Shown in pieces: positions 9,051-15,051 of a DNA stretch of 64,000 bases. The stretch is from JBMDXB01 sp048594885. Its GTDB lineage: Bacteria; Acidobacteriota; Vicinamibacteria; Vicinamibacterales; 2-12-FULL-66-21. The notes under the pieces are model-generated. The model was not told the origin of the DNA. It saw nothing but the letters and a program-made list of their open reading frames with translations, and did no database searches. Each line of letters begins with the position of its first letter. Positions within the stretch are counted from its first letter, which is position 1. Made by a program: the position numbers and the translations under genes. Location of the stretch: positions 73,408 through 137,407 of the forward strand of contig JBMDXB010000150.1 of assembly GCA_048594885.1 (NCBI GenBank). Reading direction: 5' to 3'.

Positions 9051-10052
9051 GTGAAGAGAGCCGTCATCGTCCTGGTGGTCGCCTTGACAGCGGCGGTTGG
9101 TGGCCAGGTGCCGGCTGAAGTCCGCATCGGGTTGATCGGCATCGACACCTCGCACGCTGGTGCGTTCACGCAGCTCCTCAACGACCCGTCGCGCGCCGAT
9201 CACATTCCCGGCGCGCGTGTCGTCGTCGCCTACAAGGGGGGCAGCCCCGAGGTGGAAGCGAGCGCGACACGAATCGAGAAGTTCAGCGCCGAGCTGCGCG
9301 ACAAGTGGAAGATCGAGTTCGTCGACTCGATCGACGAGCTCGTTCGCCGTGTCGATGCGGTGATGATCGAGAGCGTCGACGGCCGCGTGCACCTGGCGCA
9401 GGCGCGGCCGGTGCTCAAGGCGCGCAAGCCGCTGTTTGTCGACAAGCCGTTCACCGCGAGCGTCAAGGACGCGGTCGAGCTCGCGCGCCTTGCGCGCGAG
9501 ACCGGCACACCCGTCTTCAGCTCGTCGTCGCTCCGCTACAACGACGACGTCGTCGCGATCGAGCGGGATCCGCGGATGCAGGAGGTGCTCGGTGCGGTGA
9601 CGTGGGGGCCGGCGCCGACCGAGCCTCATCACCCGGATCTGTTCTGGTACGGCATCCACTCGGTCGAGATGCTCTACACGTTCATGGGCCCGGGCTGCGA
9701 GCGCGTGACCAGAACCCACAGCGCCGGTGCGGACGTCGTCGTCGGCCAGTGGAAGGACGGACGCATCGGCGTCGTCCGCGGCAACCGGGAAAGCCCGTCG
9801 ACGTACGGACAGGTGGTCTACGGACGCAAGGCGATTTTGACGGCGCCGGAGCGCGATCCCAACGCGCAGCCGGTCAAGCGATCGAGCTACTACGGCCTGC
9901 TCAAGGAGGTCGTGCAGTTCTTCCGTACGGGCAAGTCGCCTGTGCGGATCGAAGAGACGATCGAGATCATGGCGTTCATGGAAGCGGCCGATACCAGCAA
10001 AGCGCGCAAGGGGGCGCCGGTGGCGCTCGCGGACGTCATGAAGCAGCCCTGA
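9051..10052 (+). CDS. Exported Gfo/Idh/MocA-like protein
   Basis: The protein has 333 residues. The GTG at 9051 is chosen because it begins a Sec-like signal peptide (residues 1-19, KRAVIVLVVALTAAVGG) and because longer in-frame starts read through the heptad array or the receptor gene. The mature part has a Rossmann-type start (VRIGLIGIDTSHAGAF) and the family's KPLFVDKPF loop, with Asp in place of the usual Glu of EKP. The Rossmann loop reads GLIGIDTSH, so a canonical GxGxxG is not present and NAD(P) binding may be altered. A C-terminal alpha/beta substrate domain follows. It is probably co-transcribed with the SDR gene 15 nt downstream. Its own TGA lies in the loop of a REP-like hairpin. 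Substrate unknown. Confidence 0.75.
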   Translation: MKRAVIVLVVALTAAVGGQVPAEVRIGLIGIDTSHAGAFTQLLNDPSRADHIPGARVVVAYKGGSPEVEASATRIEKFSAELRDKWKIEFVDSIDELVRRVDAVMIESVDGRVHLAQARPVLKARKPLFVDKPFTASVKDAVELARLARETGTPVFSSSSLRYNDDVVAIERDPRMQEVLGAVTWGPAPTEPHHPDLFWYGIHSVEMLYTFMGPGCERVTRTHSAGADVVVGQWKDGRIGVVRGNRESPSTYGQVVYGRKAILTAPERDPNAQPVKRSSYYGLLKEVVQFFRTGKSPVRIEETIEIMAFMEAADTSKARKGAPVALADVMKQP

Positions 10053-10065
10053 AGGGCTGCACTAC
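10043..10065 (-). repeat. GTAG-tagged REP-like hairpin at a stop codon
   Basis: On the minus strand this reads GTAG, then T, then stem GCAGCCC, loop TTCA and stem GGGCTGC. The stem is perfect. On the plus strand the loop gives TGAA, and the TGA (10050-10052) is the stop of the upstream oxidoreductase. The element ends 2 nt before the start codon of the SDR gene, so it also covers that gene's ribosome-binding region. The GTAG tag plus hairpin is the signature of REP sequences mobilised by RAYT transposases. Confidence 0.75.
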
Positions 10066-10067
10066 GA

Positions 10068-10823
10068 ATGCTGAACGACAAAGTAGCGGTGGTGACCGGT
10101 GCTGGCGGCGGCATCGGTCGCGCAGCCGCGATCGAGCTGGCGCGGCGCGGCGCGACGGTGGTCGTGAACTACCGCCGCAGCCGCGAGGGCGCCGAACGGC
10201 TCGTCGAAGAGCTTCGCCGGATCGGCAGCGAGGGGCAAGCGTTCGGCTGCGACGTCACCCGGGCTGACGACGTGCGCGCGATGTTCGAACGTGTCCATCA
10301 GCAGTTCGGCCGCGTCGACATCCTCGTCAACAACGCAGGTGATCTCATCGAGCGGCGCTCGCTCGAGCAGATGACGGAGGCGCTCTACCGCGACGTCCTC
10401 GACGCCAACGTCCTGAGCACGCTCCTGTGCACGCAGGCCGTCGTCGACGGCATGAAGACGCGCCGCGCTGGCGCCATTGTCAACATGTCGTCGCTCGCCG
10501 CGCACACCGGCGGCGGGCCGGGCGCGTTCGTCTACGCCGCCGCGAAGGCGGCCATCATGGCGATGTCGAAGGGCATGGCGCGCGAGCTGGCGCCGCACGG
10601 CATCCGCGTCAACTGCGTCGCCCCCGCGCTCATCGGCGACACCGAGTTCCACGCCCGCTTCACCCCGCCGGATGCGTTCGCCGCGATCGAGAAGACGATC
10701 CCGCTCGGCCGCGCCGGGACGCCCGAGGAGGTCGCCAAGGTAATCGCATTCCTTGCCAGCGACGACGCAGGCTATCTCGTCGGCGAAACGATCGACATCA
10801 CGGGCGGGCTTGGGATGCGCTAG
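10068..10823 (+). CDS. SDR-family oxidoreductase (FabG-like)
   Basis: Cytoplasmic NAD(P)-dependent dehydrogenase of 251 residues, the usual length for classical SDRs. The cofactor loop is TGAGGGIGRAA (10-20), the structural NNAG is at 88-91, the catalytic Ser is S141 or S142, and the YxxxK pair is Y156/K160 (YAAAK). The C-terminus (DITGGLGMR) also matches. The FabG-like sequence does not fix the substrate; a sugar or hydroxy-acid is as likely as a 3-oxoacyl chain given the neighbouring Gfo/Idh/MocA-like gene, which lies 15 nt upstream on the same strand. The ATG at 10068 directly follows a REP-like hairpin whose stem contains AAGGG, which may serve as a distant Shine-Dalgarno. Downstream is a long inverted heptad array. 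Confidence 0.88.
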   Translation: MLNDKVAVVTGAGGGIGRAAAIELARRGATVVVNYRRSREGAERLVEELRRIGSEGQAFGCDVTRADDVRAMFERVHQQFGRVDILVNNAGDLIERRSLEQMTEALYRDVLDANVLSTLLCTQAVVDGMKTRRAGAIVNMSSLAAHTGGGPGAFVYAAAKAAIMAMSKGMARELAPHGIRVNCVAPALIGDTEFHARFTPPDAFAAIEKTIPLGRAGTPEEVAKVIAFLASDDAGYLVGETIDITGGLGMR

Positions 10824-10826
10824 ATC

Positions 10827-11110
10827 GATTGCGGATTGCCGATCGTCGATTGCGGATTGACGGGATTGTGGATTGAGGATTGGGATTGACCGATTGGGGA
10901 TTGCATTGAGGATTGGGGATTGGGGATTCGCCAATCCAATCCTCAATCCCAATCGTCAATCGAATCCTCAATCTTCAATCCAATCCACAATCCACAATCC
11001 ACAATCCACTCCCCAATCGACAATCGACAATCCAATCCTCAATCAACAATCCCAATCGCCAATCCCCAATCCCGTCAATCCGCAATCGACGATCGGCAAT
11101 CCGCAATCGA
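10827..11110. repeat. Paired inverted heptanucleotide arrays (GATTGNN then CAATCNN)
   Basis: This fills the whole 293-nt gap between two convergent genes. From 10827 to about 10930 the plus strand is built of GATTG-headed heptads (GATTGCG, GATTGAG, GATTGGG and others). From about 10931 to 11110 it switches to the reverse complement, CAATC-headed heptads (CAATCCA four times in a row, CAATCGA, CAATCCT). Some units lose one or two bases. The two arms can pair in many registers into a long slipped hairpin, so it could act as a bidirectional terminator. No coding potential is evident despite open frames. There are no unique spacers, so it is not a CRISPR. Confidence 0.92.
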
Positions 11111-11116
11111 CTGGAG

Positions 11117-11863
11117 CTATGCCGTGTCGAACTCTACGAAGAGAGGAAAATGGTCGGATGCGGTGAGTGCGTGAGCGCCATTGACCACTTCGCAGGTCCG
11201 GAGACGGCCGCGCGCGGCGGCGGGCACGAAAGCGTAGTCGAGGCGAAGGTGCGGCTTCCACGTGGGGAACGTGAATCCGGGGTTCTCGGGATGCAGCGTG
11301 CGGTAGCCGTCGATGTAGCCGCTGTCGAGAATGCTCTGTACGGTGCGCCAGCGAATGCGACCGCCGCTCAACCAGACCAGCGTGCGCAGGCGGGCCGGCA
11401 ACTGACGGATGTCGAGCAGCTCGCCCGGGGCGAGCGTGTTGAAGTCGCCCATCAGCACATGCGGACCATGCTGGTGGCGCGCGATGGCGGACAGCAGCGC
11501 GCGCAGCTCGTAGAGGCGGCGGCGCTCGGTCCATGCGGAATGCACCGCGGCGAGATGCACGCCGAAGATGCGGCTGTCGGTGCCTGACGGGACGATTTCC
11601 AGAAACGCGTGCCGCGAGACTCGCGGCTGGTGCCAGGCGTGGTGCGCCACTGGCCTGCGGCTCATGAAGCCGAGCGACGTGCGGTCGGCCGCACCCCACT
11701 GCGCCATGCCGGCCGACGCGGCGAGCTTCGCGATCGTCGCCGGCGTGCGCGCCTCCTGAAACAGCACGAGGTCAGGATTGCAGCCGCGGATCACCGCGAG
11801 GAGATGATCCTCGCGGCCGGCGCCGCCGCGGCGGATGTTGTAGCTCAGGATTCTGAGGAGCAC
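11117..11863 (-). CDS. Endonuclease/exonuclease/phosphatase-family protein
   Basis: The protein has 248 residues and carries all EEP-fold motifs in order: LSYNIRRGG near the N-terminus, the metal-binding Glu in LFQEA, GVHLAA, MGDFNT, RLDYAFV and the catalytic SDHFPL near the C-terminus. The family is Mg-dependent and cleaves phosphodiesters in DNA, RNA, inositol phosphates or lipids; the substrate is not decided by these motifs. No signal peptide is evident, so it is probably cytoplasmic. Its ATG (11863) lies 19 nt inside the end of the upstream nucleotidyltransferase gene, which points to translational coupling and a shared job. The stop lies just beyond the inverted heptad array. Confidence 0.85.
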   Translation of the reverse strand: MLLRILSYNIRRGGAGREDHLLAVIRGCNPDLVLFQEARTPATIAKLAASAGMAQWGAADRTSLGFMSRRPVAHHAWHQPRVSRHAFLEIVPSGTDSRIFGVHLAAVHSAWTERRRLYELRALLSAIARHQHGPHVLMGDFNTLAPGELLDIRQLPARLRTLVWLSGGRIRWRTVQSILDSGYIDGYRTLHPENPGFTFPTWKPHLRLDYAFVPAAARGRLRTCEVVNGAHALTASDHFPLFVEFDTA

Positions 11864-12351
11864 GCGCTGTCGTCCTTGTCGATCAGGACGAGGTACGGCT
11901 GGCCGATCAGATCGCCGCGCAGCTGCATGACGATGTCGCGCGACGCCTGGATGTTCACCGGCCTGCCGACGAGTTCCATCAATTGCCTACGCAACGGCAC
12001 GAGATCCGGAGCGATGTCCGGATCCTCGTCGCTGAGCGGCCGCGAGTGCACGCCGGGCACGAAGAACCCGGTCAGCTTGAACAGGCCAATCACCGTGTCG
12101 CCCACCAGCGTGATGTCGAGGTCGCTGCTGCCCGGTCCGTCGGCGTCGAACCCTGCCCCGTCCTTCCATCGCTCGCCCGTCACCGCGCTGCCCCGCAGCA
12201 CGACGGCCGTGGCGGGCGGAATCGCCTCGCGGATCAGGCGGCAGAACTCGTTGAAGCGCGGCTCGCTGCCGCCGAACGCGAGCCGGATCACGTTGGCGCG
12301 GCGCTCCGCAGCCGTCAACTCATCAGTAGCGGCGGTCTCACGCTCCCCCAT
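11845..12351 (-). CDS. Minimal nucleotidyltransferase-domain protein
   Basis: The protein has 168 residues from the ATG at 12351. Longer in-frame starts would cross the divergent promoter and lack support. It shows the nucleotidyltransferase (pol-beta superfamily) signature: VLRGSAVTG (G54-S55) followed by GSSDLDITLVGD with the paired catalytic aspartates D77 and D79. It has a helical N-terminus and a short C-terminal strand region but no obvious second substrate-binding domain. Related small proteins are the toxin-like or MNT-type half of two-component systems, but no HEPN partner is present. Instead the 3' end overlaps an exo/endonuclease-phosphatase gene by 19 nt. It is divergent from the LysR gene. 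Target unknown. Confidence 0.7.
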   Translation of the reverse strand: MGERETAATDELTAAERRANVIRLAFGGSEPRFNEFCRLIREAIPPATAVVLRGSAVTGERWKDGAGFDADGPGSSDLDITLVGDTVIGLFKLTGFFVPGVHSRPLSDEDPDIAPDLVPLRRQLMELVGRPVNIQASRDIVMQLRGDLIGQPYLVLIDKDDSACSSES

Positions 12352-12395
12352 GCGGCCGAACGTTGCAACGCCCGGGCCGCCGCGTTTCCGGCCGT

Positions 12396-12409
12396 TGTAA
12401 ACGTTTTCC
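12396..12409. promoter_or_regulatory. LacI/cre-like palindrome in a divergent promoter
   Basis: TGTAAACGTTTTCC matches the LacI/CcpA-type consensus TGWAANCGNTNWCA at 13 of 14 positions. It lies in the 79-nt gap between the divergent nucleotidyltransferase and LysR genes. It could be a site for the LacI-family protein encoded at 41.9 kb or simply part of a LysR binding region. A single site with one mismatch is modest evidence. Confidence 0.4.
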
Positions 12410-12430
12410 CTGTTGCGTATTCTGTCGCCG

Positions 12431-13336
12431 ATGGATTTGCTCCAGCTCGAACATTTTCTCGCCGTCGTCGAGGAACGCACCTTCACCCGCGCCGCCGAGC
12501 GCGTGTGCCGCACGCAGCCGGCCGTGAGCCAGAGCATCAAGAAGCTGGAGGAAGAGGTCGGCTCACCGCTCTTCGCGCGCGACGTTCACGAAGTGTCGCT
12601 GACCGAGGCCGGCCGCGTGCTCGCCGATTACGCACGGCGCATGGTCCACCTGCGTGACGAGGCGATGCGACAGGTCGCCGAGCTGAAGTGCCTGAAGGCC
12701 GGCACGCTCTCGATCGCCGCACACGAGTCTGCCGCCGTCTACCTGCTGCCCGCGCCGCTGCGACACTACCTCCAGAGATTCCCCGACATCAAGATCGGTA
12801 TTCACCGCAGTCGCCTGACGGAGATTCCGCGCCAGGTGATGGACCGCGAAGTGGACGTCGGCTTCGTGAAGGACGAACCGGTGTTTCACGAGCTGCAGTC
12901 GGTCGAGGTGCACAGCGATGAGATGCTGTGCATCGCGGCGCCGGATCATCCACTGGCGTCGCGGTCGGCCGTCAGTATCCGCGATCTCGGGTCGGAGCAG
13001 TTCGTGGTCCACCATCTTTGCAACTCGACCTCCGACGTCATTCAGCGGCTGTTCGAGCATCACGGCACCCGCTGCCGCATCGTCGCGGAGCTCTGGAGCT
13101 TCGAGAACATCAAGGGATTCGTGCAGGAGGACGTCGGGCTGGCGATCGTGCCCGGCGTCACGGTGCGGCAGGAACTGCGCGACGGCACGTTGGCGCGCAT
13201 CCCGGTCCGCGAGCTGTCGATCCCGCGCCGCACGCTCATGATCTACCGCGAGCAGGGCTACGTCTCGGACTGCGCACGCGAGCTGATCAAGATCGTGCGC
13301 GCCTTCAACTGGGATCGCTGGCTGCTTCATTCCTGA
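12431..13336 (+). CDS. LysR-family transcriptional regulator
   Basis: The protein has 301 residues from ATG 12431; an in-frame ATG six codons upstream is less likely because the conserved family start is MDLLQLEHF. The winged helix-turn-helix occupies residues 1-60 (FTRAAERVCRTQPAVSQSIKKLE, the usual recognition region), followed by the linker helix and a two-lobed effector-binding domain. LysR proteins usually control a divergent gene and their own expression. Here the divergent unit is the nucleotidyltransferase/EEP pair, and the co-directional neighbour 42 nt downstream is an aldehyde dehydrogenase. Either could be the target. The effector is not predictable. Confidence 0.92.
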   Translation: MDLLQLEHFLAVVEERTFTRAAERVCRTQPAVSQSIKKLEEEVGSPLFARDVHEVSLTEAGRVLADYARRMVHLRDEAMRQVAELKCLKAGTLSIAAHESAAVYLLPAPLRHYLQRFPDIKIGIHRSRLTEIPRQVMDREVDVGFVKDEPVFHELQSVEVHSDEMLCIAAPDHPLASRSAVSIRDLGSEQFVVHHLCNSTSDVIQRLFEHHGTRCRIVAELWSFENIKGFVQEDVGLAIVPGVTVRQELRDGTLARIPVRELSIPRRTLMIYREQGYVSDCARELIKIVRAFNWDRWLLHS

Positions 13337-13378
13337 GAGCCCGCCGGATTAAGATCGTCGTGACAGGAGAATCTTCGA

Positions 13379-14944
13379 ATGGCGACGCAAAGAATCACGT
13401 ACGCGACGATGAGCGCGGATCCGAATCTCCATACGGAGTTCGACGCCGCGATCGAACGGGTCAAGGGAACGCTCGGGCGCACGTACACGATGTACGTGAA
13501 CGGCACCCCCGTCAGTGCCACGGGACAGTTCGACGATCGCAGCCCGATCGACACGCGCATCGTCCTCGGCCGCTTCCAGCAGGGGGGACGCGAGCACGTG
13601 CAGCAGGCGATTGCCGCGGCGCGCGCGGCGTTCCCGGCGTGGAGCGGCCTGCCGTGGCGGGAGCGCGTGCAGCGGGTGAAGCAGGTCGCGGAGGCGATCC
13701 GCCGGCACCAGTACGACCTGTCGGCGCTGATGATCTACGAGGTCGGCAAGAACCGCCTCGAGTGCCTCGGCGACGTCGTCGAGACCGCGGACCTCATCGA
13801 CTACTACTGCGACGAGTACGCGAAGCACCAGGGTTATCACTTGCCCATGGGCACGCTCGGGCCGAACGAGGAGAACTCCAGCGTGCTGCGGCCGTACGGC
13901 GTGTTCGCCGTGATCTCGCCGTTCAACTTCCCGATGGCGCTCGCCGGTGGCCCGGCGGGCGCGGCGCTCGTCGCCGGCAACACCGTCGTCTTCAAGCCCG
14001 CAACCGACACGGCGCTCATGGGCGCGAAGATGAACGAGATGGCGATCGAGGCCGGGTTGCCGCCCGGCGTCTTCAACTTCATCACCGGCCCGGGCCGGAC
14101 GGCCGGCCAGGAACTGATCGAGAACCCCGGCATCGACGGCATCGTGTTCACCGGCTCGATGGAGGTCGGCATGAAGCTGCTCCGCGAGAACGGCTCGCGC
14201 CCGATGCCCCGCCCCGTGATCATCGAGATGGGCGGCAAGAACCCGGCGATCATCACGGCGAAAGCCGATCTCGACAAGGCCACGGACGGCGTGTTCCGCT
14301 CGGCGTTCGGCGCGCAAGGGCAGAAGTGCTCCGCCTGTTCGCGCGTCTACGTCTCCAGAGAGGTCCGCGATCGATTCATCAAACTGCTCGTCGAGAAGAC
14401 GAGGCGGATCAAGATCGGTAACCCGCTCGAACGCGATGTCTGGATGGGGCCAGTCGTCAACGAGGCCGCCGTGAAAACATTCGAAGACGCGGTCGCGCGC
14501 GCGACGCGCGACGCCGGACGGATCCTCACCGGCGGCAATCGCATCATGACGGAGCCGTTCAACCACGGCTACTTCGTCGAACCGACGCTCATCGACAGCC
14601 TGCCCGTCGATCACCCGCTGTTCAAGGAAGAGCTGTTCGTCCCGATCACCGTCATCGCCGAGGTGATGTCGCTCGACGAGGCGATCGACCTCGCGAACGG
14701 CACGATTTACGGTCTGACCGCCGGCATCTTCTCGGAGGACGATGCGGAGATTCAGACGTTCTTCGATCGCATCGAGGCGGGCGTCACCTACGCGAACCGC
14801 CGCTCGGGCGCGACCACCGGCGCCTGGCCCGGCATCAACCCGTTCGGCGGCTGGAAAGCGAGCGGCTCGACCGGCCGCGGCACCGGCGGCCCGTGGTACG
14901 TGCAACAGTTCATGCACGAACAGAGCAGGGTACGGATTCGATAG
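13379..14944 (+). CDS. L-glutamate gamma-semialdehyde dehydrogenase (RocA/PruA-type ALDH)
   Basis: NAD-dependent aldehyde dehydrogenase of 521 residues. The catalytic set is complete: N183 (SPFNFP), the general base E283 (EMGGKN) and the nucleophile C317 (GQKCSAC). The N-terminal extension, the YHLPMGTLGPNEENSSVLRPYGVFAVISPFN region (quoted in parts: YHLPMG, GPNEENSS, SPFNF) and the SGATTGAWPG end resemble 1-pyrroline-5-carboxylate dehydrogenases of the RocA type, which make glutamate from proline or arginine. No proline dehydrogenase is adjacent, so the substrate assignment is by resemblance. A GGAG precedes the ATG by about 10 nt. It follows the LysR gene by 42 nt. A 77-nt inverted repeat lies downstream. 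Confidence 0.82.
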   Translation: MATQRITYATMSADPNLHTEFDAAIERVKGTLGRTYTMYVNGTPVSATGQFDDRSPIDTRIVLGRFQQGGREHVQQAIAAARAAFPAWSGLPWRERVQRVKQVAEAIRRHQYDLSALMIYEVGKNRLECLGDVVETADLIDYYCDEYAKHQGYHLPMGTLGPNEENSSVLRPYGVFAVISPFNFPMALAGGPAGAALVAGNTVVFKPATDTALMGAKMNEMAIEAGLPPGVFNFITGPGRTAGQELIENPGIDGIVFTGSMEVGMKLLRENGSRPMPRPVIIEMGGKNPAIITAKADLDKATDGVFRSAFGAQGQKCSACSRVYVSREVRDRFIKLLVEKTRRIKIGNPLERDVWMGPVVNEAAVKTFEDAVARATRDAGRILTGGNRIMTEPFNHGYFVEPTLIDSLPVDHPLFKEELFVPITVIAEVMSLDEAIDLANGTIYGLTAGIFSEDDAEIQTFFDRIEAGVTYANRRSGATTGAWPGINPFGGWKASGSTGRGTGGPWYVQQFMHEQSRVRIR

Positions 14945-14956
14945 ATCGCGCATTCA

Positions 14957-15033
14957 ACAGGAGCACGGGAGAAAGGGAGCATCTTTATTCTTGAGAACAA
15001 GAAAGAGTTGCTCCCCTTCTCCCCTGCTCCTGT
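14957..15033. repeat. Inverted GGGAGAA-type repeat, copy 1
   Basis: A 25-nt left arm (14957-14981, beginning ACAGGAGC) pairs with 15009-15033 (ending GCTCCTGT) at 23 of 25 positions. Inside is a second hairpin, TTCTTG-AGAA-CAAGAA (14988-15003). The element sits between the aldehyde dehydrogenase stop and the GH51 start, where it could act as a terminator or attenuator. A diverged copy is at 61061-61131. Confidence 0.85.
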
Positions 15034-15051
15034 CGGCCAGACGAGCCTCCA

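Noticed and set aside
5426..9181. A 1251-codon open frame on the minus strand opposite the first receptor
   Set aside because: It is the antisense of a clear TonB receptor and its composition is Arg/Ala/Val/Glu-rich as in GC-rich shadow frames. No signal, motif or ribosome-binding site.
10827..11110. Possible CRISPR array or small coding region in the GATTG/CAATC repeats
   Set aside because: Units are 7 nt without unique spacers. Open frames there consist only of Asn/Gln/Ser/Pro repeats.
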